Shown: positions 31,560 to 39,307 of the stretch, piece after piece
Position numbering within the stretch: position 1 is the first letter of the stretch
How the letters are laid out: every line of letters starts with the position of its first letter
The notes under the pieces: generated by a model
The model's input: only the letters and a program-made list of their open reading frames with translations
Told to the model about the DNA's origin: nothing
Databases searched by the model: none
Program-made: the position numbers and the translations under genes
NCBI GenBank assembly: GCA_022447095.1
Contig: JAKUUP010000010.1
Coordinates: 1-46,813, forward strand
Reading direction: 5' to 3'
From: Candidatus Thalassarchaeum betae
GTDB lineage: Archaea; Thermoplasmatota; Poseidoniia; Poseidoniales; Thalassarchaeaceae
Length of the DNA: 46,813 nucleotides

Positions 31560-32435
31560 ATGGAGATCCAAGCCGTCGCCGTCATCGGCGCCGGCACGAT
31601 GGGCACAGGGATAGCACAAGTCTGCGCCCAGAGTGGTTGGGAGACCAGACTCTACGACGCCTTTCCAGATGGGCTGGCAAAAGGAATGGCGGCAATTGAC
31701 GCCTTCTGGGACAGAGGTATCGAGCGCGGTAAGATCTCGCCCGAGCAAAAGTTCGGATGGTCTGGCAACCTCAACGCAGTCAGCGATATGGCTGAAGCCG
31801 TGGCTGGAGCGGACCTAATCATAGAGGCAGTCCCGGAGAGCATGTCCCTCAAGCAGAACATCTTCATCGAGCTCGAGCAACTCGCACCGAGTCACGCCGT
31901 ACTAGCCACCAACACCTCCAGTCTGCCAATCTCGGACATCGCAGGCGCTACGAATTGCCCGGAGCGTGTTATCGGGATGCACTTCTTCAATCCAGTTCCG
32001 CTGATGGAACTGCTAGAGTTGGTGCGCCACGATGAGGTCTCGGAGGAGACCATAGCAGCCGCGCAATCCATCGGTTCGGCGATGGGGAAGACCACCATTC
32101 TGGTTCGCGACGTACCCGGCTTCGCCAGCACTCGACTCGGTGTCGTGCTCGGCAACGAGGCGATGCGCATGCTCGCTGACGGAGTCGCCTCGGCCAGCGA
32201 CATCGATACCGCGATGCGCTTGGGCTACAGGCACCCGATGGGCCCGCTGGAATTAGGCGACCTCGTAGGACTGGATGTCCGCAGGGACATCCTCAACAAC
32301 CTCGCAGACTCGTTCGCCGACGAGAGTTACCGACCCCATCCTATGCTCGACAGGCTTGTCGAAGCGGGTGACCTCGGAAAGAAGACTGGTAAGGGAGTCT
32401 ACGACTGGACCAGCGGCGAGAAGGTCGAGCGATGA
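31560..32435 (+). CDS. 3-hydroxyacyl-CoA dehydrogenase (3-hydroxybutyryl-CoA type)
   Basis: This NAD-dependent enzyme oxidises 3-hydroxyacyl-CoA. The Rossmann motif AVIGAGTMGTGIAQVCAQ is followed by ATNTSSLPISDIA, the catalytic histidine in MHFFNPVPLMELLELV, DVPGFASTRLGVVLGNEAMRML and the C-terminal helical domain DIDTAMRLGYRHPMGPLELGDLVGLDV. The length of 291 residues matches the short HBD form, similar to PaaH/Hbd. The ATG at 31560 has GGAGTGA upstream. It follows directly on the unknown helical protein and closes this same-strand cluster. Confidence 0.94.
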   Translation: MEIQAVAVIGAGTMGTGIAQVCAQSGWETRLYDAFPDGLAKGMAAIDAFWDRGIERGKISPEQKFGWSGNLNAVSDMAEAVAGADLIIEAVPESMSLKQNIFIELEQLAPSHAVLATNTSSLPISDIAGATNCPERVIGMHFFNPVPLMELLELVRHDEVSEETIAAAQSIGSAMGKTTILVRDVPGFASTRLGVVLGNEAMRMLADGVASASDIDTAMRLGYRHPMGPLELGDLVGLDVRRDILNNLADSFADESYRPHPMLDRLVEAGDLGKKTGKGVYDWTSGEKVER

Positions 32436-32442
32436 ATGAGAG

Positions 32443-32517
32443 TGGGCCCGCCCAGATTTGAACTGGGGTCTAACGCCCCCGAAGCGCCAAGTATAGGCCA
32501 AGCTAACCCACGGGCCC
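32443..32517 (-). tRNA. tRNA-Pro (anticodon CGG)
   Basis: On the minus strand GGGCCCG pairs with CGGGCCC in the acceptor stem. The anticodon stem GGCGC/GCGTT surrounds the loop TTCGGGG (anticodon CGG), and the T arm is CCCAG-TTCAAAT-CTGGG. CCA is not encoded. The short D stem contains a weak pair. Confidence 0.9.
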
Positions 32518-32575
32518 TGCGTGCAAACGAAACCAGAATCGCGGATTAGCGTTGCTCAAGACGGGTTGCCCGAAG

Positions 32576-32650
32576 TGGTGCGGACACCGGGAGTTGAACC
32601 CGGGTTAGCAGGTTGGGAACCTGCTGTCATAACCACTAGACCATGTCCGC
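32576..32650 (-). tRNA. tRNA-Gly (anticodon CCC)
   Basis: On the minus strand the acceptor GCGGACA pairs with TGTCCGC, D arm is GTCT/TGAC-like, anticodon stem GCAGG/CCTGC surrounds TTCCCAA (anticodon CCC), and the T arm is CCGGG-TTCAACT-CCCGG. Discriminator A is followed by an encoded CCA. Confidence 0.92.
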
Positions 32651-32660
32651 TTGATTCGTC

Positions 32661-33005
32661 TCAGTCGGTCGTGTATCCGATGGTGGCGCTGCCACCCTCA
32701 ATTGACATGATATACAGCGACTTGAGATTGACGCCTGAACTGGCCATCCCCCTAGTAAACGATGCCAATGCCCCGGGTTCGTGATCCAACTTGGCCGACT
32801 TCAGTTCAGCTACGGTGTAACTCGCCCCCATTCCGTCAAGGGCCCCGGAGGTGGCATCGGCGTTGTCAGTGAGGATGACGGCGGATGCAGTGTCACCTCC
32901 GATGGCTACCACAGCTAGGATGTTCACATTCGCGGAGGCTATGGCTTCACAGTGATCGGCGAGCGCGCCAGGTTCGTCGTTCATCGATATTCTGTATTCC
33001 TTCAT
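32661..33005 (-). CDS. Tandem ACT-domain protein
   Basis: The 114-residue product consists of two ACT-like repeats, each with a beta-alpha-beta-beta-alpha-beta pattern: MKEYRISMNDEPGALADHC and LKSAKLDHEPGALASFTRGM, with the DEPGAL/HEPGAL signature at the ligand-binding turn. ACT domains bind amino acids and regulate metabolic enzymes; no catalytic domain is attached, so it is a free-standing sensor. ATG at 33005 has GAGG upstream. It follows the SixA-like gene on the same strand and precedes the two tRNAs. Confidence 0.82.
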   Translation of the reverse strand: MKEYRISMNDEPGALADHCEAIASANVNILAVVAIGGDTASAVILTDNADATSGALDGMGASYTVAELKSAKLDHEPGALASFTRGMASSGVNLKSLYIMSIEGGSATIGYTTD

Positions 33006-33048
33006 GTGCCTCAGTCGAGGGTCTCCAGCCTTCAATCTGTCGAATTGG

Positions 33049-33501
33049 TCATCGGGGCCTCAGTACTCCCTCAACTATCCAGCCATTGTGGACCTCCACC
33101 AGCAGCGCAGCGGCTGCCGTCGGCATCTCGTGCCACTCGCCGGTCAGGTGATTGATTAGATTCTCAGAGCCCGGATTGTGGCCTAGTATCATGGTCGTGC
33201 CGTCGCCCAGCATGTCCTCTAATTGAGTCAGCATAGTATTAATGTCGGCGTGGTAGATCTCTGGTCTGACGTCAATCCTAGCATCGTCCATATGCGGTGC
33301 CATTCCCTCCAGTGTCTCAAGGGTGCGCCCAGCGCTGCTTACCAACACCAGTTTAGGTAGCCAGTCCCTCTTGGACAGCGCATCCGCCATCCTCGGAGCG
33401 TCCCTCTGTCCACGTGCGTTCAGAGGTCTGTCGTGGTCGCTCATGTTAGGGTAGTCGTAACTGCTGTCGGCGTGACGCATCACTATGAGTCTACGAGTCA
33501 C
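33049..33501 (-). CDS. SixA-like histidine phosphatase
   Basis: The histidine phosphatase signature VMRHADSSYDYPNMSDHDRPLN (split: RHA with catalytic His, then RPLNARGQRDA) is at the start, with VLVSSAGRTLETLEGM and MILGHNPGSENLINHL carrying the second conserved histidine. At about 150 residues it is the compact SixA type, which dephosphorylates phosphohistidine or small phosphoesters. I chose the GTG at 33501; the ATG at 33552 would leave only 17 bp to the divergent aldehyde dehydrogenase. The substrate is unknown. Confidence 0.83.
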   Translation of the reverse strand: MTRRLIVMRHADSSYDYPNMSDHDRPLNARGQRDAPRMADALSKRDWLPKLVLVSSAGRTLETLEGMAPHMDDARIDVRPEIYHADINTMLTQLEDMLGDGTTMILGHNPGSENLINHLTGEWHEMPTAAAALLVEVHNGWIVEGVLRPR

Positions 33502-33569
33502 GCTTGCGAGAAGTGGGGGGCGTTCTTGAATTACATGAATCTCATAAGACACTACTCAGTCGAACGGGC

Positions 33570-34988
33570 ATGCACACGCGCGAGCACCTGTACATCGGTG
33601 GCGAATGGGTGACCCCACGCGGAGAGGGTTCGATCGAGGTAGTCAATCCCGCCAATGAACAGTTGATTGGTTCAGTGCCTGTCGGAACGGCAGCCGACAT
33701 CAATTTCGCGGTGGCCTCCGCACGTGCCGCTTTCCCCTCTTGGTCAGAGACCACTGTGGAGGAGCGGGCGGAGTATCTGAACAGACTCTCGGCAGCGATA
33801 AAGGAGCAGGCTGAGGAGTTGTCGCAACTCATCACATCCGAGGTAGGCACACCGATCAACTACTGTCGGATGGCTATGGTTGGGACCCCCGCGGTCGTCT
33901 CGCGCTCATACGCGAAGATCCTAGAGGGTTTCGAGTGGGAGGAGGAGGTCCGAAACTCGCTTGTGGTCAAGGAGCCCGTGGGCGTGGTCGCGATGATTAC
34001 GCCGTGGAACTTCCCTCTGCACCAGATAGTCGGCAAGGTAGCCCCGGCGATCGCAGCGGGCTGCACGATGGTGGTCAAGCCATCCAAGGAGGCGCCACTG
34101 AACGCTTTTGCACTAGCCGATATCATACACGATATCGGTCTGCCAGCAGGGGTGTTTAACCTCGTCTCGGGCCACGGACGCGAGATAGGTGAGGTCTTAT
34201 CGAGCCATCCCAGTGTCGACATGGTCAGTTTCACCGGCTCAACCGGTGCGGGGGTGCGCGTTAGCGAGTTGGCTGCACCCAGCGTCAAGCGGGTTACTCT
34301 CGAACTCGGTGGCAAAAGTGCGAACATCATCCTCGATGACGCCGACATCGGCAAGGCCGCCAGCTCAGCCATCTACTCCTGCTTCAACAACTCGGGTCAG
34401 GAGTGTTCGGCGCTCACGCGCCTCCTCGTGCCCGAGTCTAAGCACGACGAGATAATCGACGTGATATCGTCTAAAATGGCTCGCTACACAGTGGGTAATC
34501 CGCTCGATGAATCGATGCGTTGCGGCCCTATGGTCTCTAAGCGACAGCAGGAGAACGTGGCCGCCCACATCGCCAGCGGAATCGCCGAGGGTGCCGCCTT
34601 GGTTGCGGGCGGCGAAGGGATGCCAGACGGCCTTGATTCCGGTTACTACGTCAAGCCGACTGTGTTCGCTGAAGTCACTCCCGATATGGCCATCTTCCGT
34701 GAGGAGATCTTCGGGCCGGTTCTCTCGATAACAGCCTACTCTACAGAGGAAGAGGCAATCGCACTCGCGAACGATTCCGACTATGGGCTCTCGGGCGGAG
34801 TCTGGTCTGGCGACGAGAGGCGGGGCATGCGGGTCGCCCGTCAGATGCGTACCGGACAGGTCAGCATAAACGGAGGGCCGTTCAACATCTCAGCGCCGTT
34901 CGGTGGCTACAAACTCTCAGGCAACGGCCGCGAACTCGGGGTCCACGGCCTCGATGAGTACCTTGAGATCAAGTCGATTCAGCGTTGA
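33570..34988 (+). CDS. NAD(P)-dependent aldehyde dehydrogenase
   Basis: It oxidises an aldehyde to acid or CoA-derived product using NAD(P). The 472-residue product shows ITPWNFPLHQ, VVKPSKEAPL, SFTGSTGAGVRVSELA, VTLELGGKSANII, the catalytic cysteine in NNSGQECSALTRLLV, and EEIFGPVLSI. The ATG at 33570 (MHTREHLYIGGEW) is chosen over a longer frame that is not conserved. Proximity to the oxygenase cluster invites comparison with BoxD-like semialdehyde dehydrogenases, but the sequence alone does not fix a substrate. Confidence 0.94.
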   Translation: MHTREHLYIGGEWVTPRGEGSIEVVNPANEQLIGSVPVGTAADINFAVASARAAFPSWSETTVEERAEYLNRLSAAIKEQAEELSQLITSEVGTPINYCRMAMVGTPAVVSRSYAKILEGFEWEEEVRNSLVVKEPVGVVAMITPWNFPLHQIVGKVAPAIAAGCTMVVKPSKEAPLNAFALADIIHDIGLPAGVFNLVSGHGREIGEVLSSHPSVDMVSFTGSTGAGVRVSELAAPSVKRVTLELGGKSANIILDDADIGKAASSAIYSCFNNSGQECSALTRLLVPESKHDEIIDVISSKMARYTVGNPLDESMRCGPMVSKRQQENVAAHIASGIAEGAALVAGGEGMPDGLDSGYYVKPTVFAEVTPDMAIFREEIFGPVLSITAYSTEEEAIALANDSDYGLSGGVWSGDERRGMRVARQMRTGQVSINGGPFNISAPFGGYKLSGNGRELGVHGLDEYLEIKSIQR

Positions 34989-34997
34989 GGGCTGCAG

Positions 34998-35582
34998 ATG
35001 AGCAAGCCCCGGCTTCTCGTCATCACCGGAAGCAGCGGGGTGGGCAAGTCCACACTCTCTGCTCGTGCTGCGGCTTCTCTGGGTTTCAGCAAGAGTGCTT
35101 CTACGGACACCATCCGCGAGGCACTGAGGACGCAGTTCGACGCAGACGAGTTGCCGGCTCTACACCGTTCCTCATTCGAGTCGGCTGGCTCGAAGGTTGT
35201 CGAAGACTGGCACGAAACCGTGAAGGTACTCTCGAAGGGAGTAGCAGCAGTTGTAAGGCGGGCCAGCATGAAGGGTTCGGACCTTTTGCTTGAAGGAGTT
35301 CATTTGATTCCCAGTGCCCAGATACTCAATGACTGGAGGGATGCCGGGGGAATCGCGTGCGGCGTGGTACTATATGTCGAGGAAGGAGACATGCATCGAA
35401 GGTTCATTATGAGGCGAGAAAGGCATAACAACCGTGGTCTAGCACACTACCTGGACAATCTCGACAGGATTCGTGAGATACAAAGCGAGATGGTGAGTAA
35501 TGGACACGAGGCCGGCTGGCTCGTTATTGACGCGAGTGCGCAGGATGACCCGGTCGGGATGGTCAAGGCCTCTTTTGAATAA
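34998..35582 (+). CDS. 2-phosphoglycerate kinase-like P-loop kinase
   Basis: The N-terminal P-loop LLVITGSSGVGKSTLSARAA is followed by STDTIREALRTQF and LLLEGVHLIP, the set seen in 2-phosphoglycerate kinases of methanogens (first step to cyclic 2,3-diphosphoglycerate). The 194-residue protein consists of the kinase core only and lacks the N-terminal ATP-cone of some family members. RFIMRRERHNN and a DASAQDD end complete the fold. It follows the aldehyde dehydrogenase by 9 nt. Function beyond small-molecule kinase is inference. Confidence 0.8.
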   Translation: MSKPRLLVITGSSGVGKSTLSARAAASLGFSKSASTDTIREALRTQFDADELPALHRSSFESAGSKVVEDWHETVKVLSKGVAAVVRRASMKGSDLLLEGVHLIPSAQILNDWRDAGGIACGVVLYVEEGDMHRRFIMRRERHNNRGLAHYLDNLDRIREIQSEMVSNGHEAGWLVIDASAQDDPVGMVKASFE

Positions 35583-36158
35583 CTAGAAACCCAGTGTCTC
35601 GAGAATCATGTCTGTCCTCTCGCCGAGTTCCTCCACCGAACCTTCGTTGAGGATTATTGCGTGGGCCTGCGTCATAAGATGCTCGAGGCCCCAGTTCCAC
35701 TCACGCTCCTCACGTACGGCGAACTCCTCGTCTCCGCCGTCCTCACCTCGGCCTCGTTCGGCCAGCCACCCCGCCCTCGCCTGCGCGGAAGCGGTCAGCG
35801 CGACTATGGTGACATCCTCTATGTGCTCACGCAGCCGCTCAAGCTCCTCAGTCTGGCGCATCCCGTCAACCAGTACGTCCGATGACTCCATTGCCTCAGA
35901 AAGGCTCGGCATCAGTCGATCGACCACTATGGCCTCTCCCTGCTCCTCTCGCATGGAAAGTGCTGTCTGACCCACATTCTCTGGCGTCTCGGGAAGTCCT
36001 CTGTCGGCTATCTCCGCACGCACCACATCACCGAGTGAGAGCACAGTCATACCTCGCGCTGCGGCGCGCCCGGCGACAACGCCCTTGCCCGATCCGGGAG
36101 GTCCGCACAGCACAATCACGCGGCCGGGCATGGAGAGGGCTGATTGCACCTCAGACAT
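35583..36158 (-). CDS. UPF0200 P-loop nucleotide kinase-like protein
   Basis: This archaeal family has an adenylate-kinase-like P-loop fold: VIVLCGPPGSGKGVVAGRA, LSLGDVVRAEIADRGLPETPENVG, LVDGMRQTEELERL, VALTASAQARAGWLAERGRGED and the ending FAVREEREWNWGLEHLMTQAHAIILNEGSVEEL, all diagnostic of UPF0200. The natural substrate of the family is not established to my knowledge. The ATG at 36158 is favoured; the longer frame overlaps the hydratase gene end. The gene is convergent with the 2PGK-like gene. Confidence 0.85.
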   Translation of the reverse strand: MSEVQSALSMPGRVIVLCGPPGSGKGVVAGRAAARGMTVLSLGDVVRAEIADRGLPETPENVGQTALSMREEQGEAIVVDRLMPSLSEAMESSDVLVDGMRQTEELERLREHIEDVTIVALTASAQARAGWLAERGRGEDGGDEEFAVREEREWNWGLEHLMTQAHAIILNEGSVEELGERTDMILETLGF

Positions 36159-36177
36159 GACGCTTGCTAGGTTTCGG

Positions 36178-37014
36178 CTAGCGACCGACCCATTCCGCGT
36201 CCTTGCCATCCAAAAAGGCGGATACGCCTATCTCTTTATCCTCGGTGTCGAACAACGCCACGAACTCGGAGCGTTCGGCCAACACGCCCTCCGAAAATGG
36301 CAGGTCGAGGGCAGATCGGACGGCTCTCTTGGCGACCTTGACCGTATAGGGCGACTTTCTGGCTATGTTCTCAGCCAGTGCCATTGCAGCCGACTCCAAC
36401 TCTTCGAACTCGACCACCTTGTTGACGAGTCCGATGTCTAAGGCCTCGGCGGCTCCGACCATCTCTCCGGTCAGAGTCATCTCCATCGCCTTGCCGTAGC
36501 CCAGTAGCCTACACAGCCGCTGAGTACCCCCGCCTCCGGGTATCAAACCCAGATTGATTTCTGGCTGTCCGAAAATGGCTCGGCTCGAGGCGATCCTGAG
36601 ATCGCAGGCTAACGCCAGTTCGGTGCCGCCGCCGAGAGCGAATCCGTCGACCATTGCAATGGTAGGCTTGCTGAGATCCCAGATCGCCTCCCAGGCGTTG
36701 TTGCCGAAGAATTCACGGACGTCGTCAGAATCCTTACCTGCAAACTCGGAGATATCGGCCCCTGCGGCGAAGGCAGCCGGCTTGGGGCGCTTGCCCTCTG
36801 GAGCCGGCGGAGGCTGGGCTCCGCGTATCACGACTGCCCGGACCGAATCATCAGCTTCAACGCGGGCACACTGCTCCTTGATGGCGATGTGCGACTTCCG
36901 GTTCAGTGCATTGAGTTTCTCCGGGCGGTTGAGTGTCCAGACTGCTATTACTCCGCCTGAAGGGCTACAGCCCTCCACTACGAGGTCCTCGACCAGTAAG
37001 ACTTCCTCGCCCAT
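36178..37014 (-). CDS. Enoyl-CoA hydratase
   Basis: It has the classical crotonase arrangement: LNRPEKLNALN, AAFAAGADISEFAG as the first oxyanion region, TIAMVDGFALGGGTELALACDLRIA and FGQPEINLGLIPGGGGTQRL with two catalytic glutamate positions. It hydrates trans-2-enoyl-CoA in beta-oxidation. The insertion QPPPAPEGKRPKP near residue 67 is longer than in most members. The length of 278 residues is usual. It is in a minus-strand run with UPF0200 downstream and the proline-rich membrane protein upstream. Confidence 0.94.
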   Translation of the reverse strand: MGEEVLLVEDLVVEGCSPSGGVIAVWTLNRPEKLNALNRKSHIAIKEQCARVEADDSVRAVVIRGAQPPPAPEGKRPKPAAFAAGADISEFAGKDSDDVREFFGNNAWEAIWDLSKPTIAMVDGFALGGGTELALACDLRIASSRAIFGQPEINLGLIPGGGGTQRLCRLLGYGKAMEMTLTGEMVGAAEALDIGLVNKVVEFEELESAAMALAENIARKSPYTVKVAKRAVRSALDLPFSEGVLAERSEFVALFDTEDKEIGVSAFLDGKDAEWVGR

Positions 37015-37058
37015 GGCCCTTCTAGGGTCGTTTCGCGCTTCAACGTTCAGTTGGTGGC

Positions 37059-37961
37059 CTATGCATCATCAGGTGTGACCGGAGGTGGCATTGGCGGCAT
37101 GCCAGGGGGAGGTGGCATTGGCGGCATGCCAGGGGGAGGAGGCGTTTCCGGTATCTCGGGCGCAGGTGGGGAAGCCTGCATCTTCTCAGGTAACTCGAGA
37201 GGGACTCTTACCTTCAGCACACGGCTCTCGTCAATGCGGACGTATGATACACCTTGCGGCTTGCTGGGGTCAGCGCTCTCGGGCTCGTCGAGGACCGTCA
37301 GCCCATGATTAGGATCCTTGAGCAGGGTAGCGATATCCTCGCCGTCCTCCACCGCAGACCACATTCCAACTTTGGCGGCTCGCCTCGAGGCCATGTCCAT
37401 ACGGCGCTTCCTCTCAATCTTGGAGCGTATCTCGGCCCGCTTGAGCCTCCTATCTCCGACGAATGCCTCGACCTCTGACTCCTCGTCGATCTGCGGGTCC
37501 GATGCAGCCACAAAGCGCGTTGCGACCTGACTGTCGTCGTCCGGCATCATCTGTACTGGAGGAGGCAGTGCCTCGCCATCTGGTGCTGCCTCAACTGCAG
37601 GTGGCATCGGCATCTCAGGAGGAGGGGGCATCGGTTGCGCTACAGGTTGGGCTACTCTGCCTCGGCTACGCTGGATCTTCTCATCGCGTCGCTCGCTGGC
37701 GCCCTCGAGCTCTAGAACAGGTGCTGGCAACTCAATCTCATCCCTTGGCTTCTCTACCGTCACAATGTCCTTCTTTCTAGGTGGTTTCAGAACTGGGGAG
37801 CGTCCTGAGAACATCAGGATAGCTATCAAGGCAAGCAGTATGGAACCCCCTGCAATCTGTGTCATCTGGCCGGCCTCGCCCTGTAGCACGAGAAACGTGG
37901 GGATACCCATCAAAACCGCGGCCCAGACGACGAGTCGGGTCAACGACACCATGCCTATCAT
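37059..37961 (-). CDS. Two-helix membrane protein with proline-rich tail, hypothetical
   Basis: Two N-terminal membrane helices (about residues 5-25 and 35-51) are followed by a long charged and proline-rich region without a known domain. A basic helix near 170-195 (RLKRAEIRSKIERKRRMDMA) precedes a short conserved-looking GLTVLDEPESADPSKPQGVSYVRIDESRVLKVRVPLEL block. The C terminus ends in PPPPGMPPMP repeats encoded by a perfect tandem DNA repeat. Alternative starts are ATG at 37961 and 37952. Its role is unknown; the style resembles the proline-rich genes at 9.5-11.2 kb. Confidence 0.65.
   Translation of the reverse strand: MIGMVSLTRLVVWAAVLMGIPTFLVLQGEAGQMTQIAGGSILLALIAILMFSGRSPVLKPPRKKDIVTVEKPRDEIELPAPVLELEGASERRDEKIQRSRGRVAQPVAQPMPPPPEMPMPPAVEAAPDGEALPPPVQMMPDDDSQVATRFVAASDPQIDEESEVEAFVGDRRLKRAEIRSKIERKRRMDMASRRAAKVGMWSAVEDGEDIATLLKDPNHGLTVLDEPESADPSKPQGVSYVRIDESRVLKVRVPLELPEKMQASPPAPEIPETPPPPGMPPMPPPPGMPPMPPPVTPDDA
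37081..37134. repeat. Perfect 27-bp tandem duplication
   Basis: Two identical 27-bp units (37081-37107 and 37108-37134) lie at the 3' end of the proline-rich gene and encode the repeated PPPPGMPPM module. The lack of any substitution between units suggests a recent slippage event. Confidence 0.85.
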
Positions 37962-37985
37962 ACTCTCACGAACAGCGCTCCGTCT

Positions 37986-38579
37986 TCACCTTGACGCAGA
38001 ACTGAGGACCTCAGAGAGGCCCTTCAGGGCCTGTCCTCGGTGCGAGATTGCTGATTTGTCCTCAGCGCTCATCTGCGCGCAGGTGCGCCCGTCGCCCTCA
38101 TTCGGAATGAAAATGGGGTCGTAGCCGAAACCGCCGGTTCCGAGCATCTCCTCTGATATCCTGCCTCTGCAAACCCCATTGGACTGCCACGTCCTGCCAT
38201 CTAGGTCCACGATAGCGACTGCTCTGTACTCGGCTCCACGGTCATCCGTTTCCTCAAGCAGCCTGAGGATACCGTCGAGACCCACGGTTCCCTCGACGAA
38301 AGAGGAATAGGCGCCCGGGAAGCCGTCCAGGGAGTCGATGAACAGCCCCGAGTCCTCTACCATTATCGCTGAGTCTTCCAACTCTGTCCCCTCTATCATC
38401 ATTCGGGCCTGCTCAATCTTGGCGAATGCGACGGCTTCGAGCCCCTCCGCCTGCGGCTCGACGAAATCAGGTGCCTCGCCGTCGACGAGCAGCGGCTCCA
38501 CACCGTGTCCCAGAGGGGACAGCATCTGCACTGCCTCAGCGACTTTGTGGGGGTTTCCGGTGGCGAACAGAATCCTCAC
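37986..38579 (-). CDS. rdgB: Non-canonical purine NTP pyrophosphatase (RdgB/HAM1)
   Basis: It hydrolyses ITP, XTP and similar to monophosphates, keeping them out of RNA and DNA. The family motifs are ILFATGNPHKVAEAVQML at the start, IMVEDSGLFIDSLDGFPGAYSSFVEGTVG in the middle and GTGGFGYDPIFIPNEGDGRTCAQMSAEDKSAISHRGQAL near the end, with the substrate-binding HRG. The length of 197 residues is normal. The start is GTG at 38579, with GGTGG upstream. It begins 8 nt after the bud32 stop. Confidence 0.93.
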   Translation of the reverse strand: MRILFATGNPHKVAEAVQMLSPLGHGVEPLLVDGEAPDFVEPQAEGLEAVAFAKIEQARMMIEGTELEDSAIMVEDSGLFIDSLDGFPGAYSSFVEGTVGLDGILRLLEETDDRGAEYRAVAIVDLDGRTWQSNGVCRGRISEEMLGTGGFGYDPIFIPNEGDGRTCAQMSAEDKSAISHRGQALKGLSEVLSSASR

Positions 38580-38587
38580 TCTACCAC

Positions 38588-39250
38588 CTACCCGTGATAT
38601 CGAACTCGCCCTCTGATGGCATCGAATCTGGCTACGACTTCGGTGGCGCTTGCGACGCCGCCGCCGGCGTCTGCCGCGAGATATCCGTCCACCATAGATT
38701 GCACCGCCCCCTCATGCTCAGAATGGCTCGCAGTAAGGCATTCGTTCAGCACTTGTAAGTCGAGTCCGAGATGCTCGAGTTCGGGTGAGATCCGCGCCAG
38801 CCCGAAATCTATGAACGAGAGGGAACCAACTACATCCACGAGTATGTTGTGAGTCGTCATGTCACCATGGGAGATGTCCAGTTCGTGCAGACGGCGTATG
38901 AGGGCACCGACATTTGCCATGGAAGCGTCGTCTACAGGGGTGTCGTTCAGCATCTCGTACAGCGGCCTGCCGTCGATGCGCGCGAGCAGCATCCAACCCC
39001 CTTCTAGGTCCAAGTCGAACAGTGCGGGAGAGGGGAACTCGCTGCTCTGCAGTCTGGCCAGCACCCTGGCCTCGACCGAGAGGCGTTGGCGGGTCAGGTT
39101 CCGGTCGAGGTCTGGGTGCCTGTAGCCTCGTGGTCGGCGCATTTTCAGTACTGCGGGCCTACCTAACCACGAACCCGCGGTCACAGTGGCCTCGGCTCCC
39201 TCGTGGAGTGTTTTTTCCGGCATCCACATCGGAATGCTGCCCGGGGCCAT
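38588..39250 (-). CDS. bud32: Bud32 (PRPK) kinase of the KEOPS complex
   Basis: Bud32 partners Kae1 in tRNA N6-threonylcarbamoyladenosine formation. It is a small piD261 kinase: HEGAEATVTAGSW for the nucleotide loop, VLKMRRPRGYRHPDLD with the ATP lysine, LHELDISHGDMTTHNILVD catalytic loop (HGD plus N) and FIDFGLAR (the DFG). The length of 220 residues is typical of the stand-alone archaeal kinase. ATG at 39250 has GGAG 4 nt upstream. Kae1 is not in the window. It is divergent from nadA with a 57-bp gap and leads the rdgB operon. Confidence 0.92.
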   Translation of the reverse strand: MAPGSIPMWMPEKTLHEGAEATVTAGSWLGRPAVLKMRRPRGYRHPDLDRNLTRQRLSVEARVLARLQSSEFPSPALFDLDLEGGWMLLARIDGRPLYEMLNDTPVDDASMANVGALIRRLHELDISHGDMTTHNILVDVVGSLSFIDFGLARISPELEHLGLDLQVLNECLTASHSEHEGAVQSMVDGYLAADAGGGVASATEVVARFDAIRGRVRYHG

Positions 39251-39307
39251 GGTACTCCGAGATGAGATGCCTTGAAAGCGGTTGCACCTAATGAAAGATT
39301 GAGAGAC

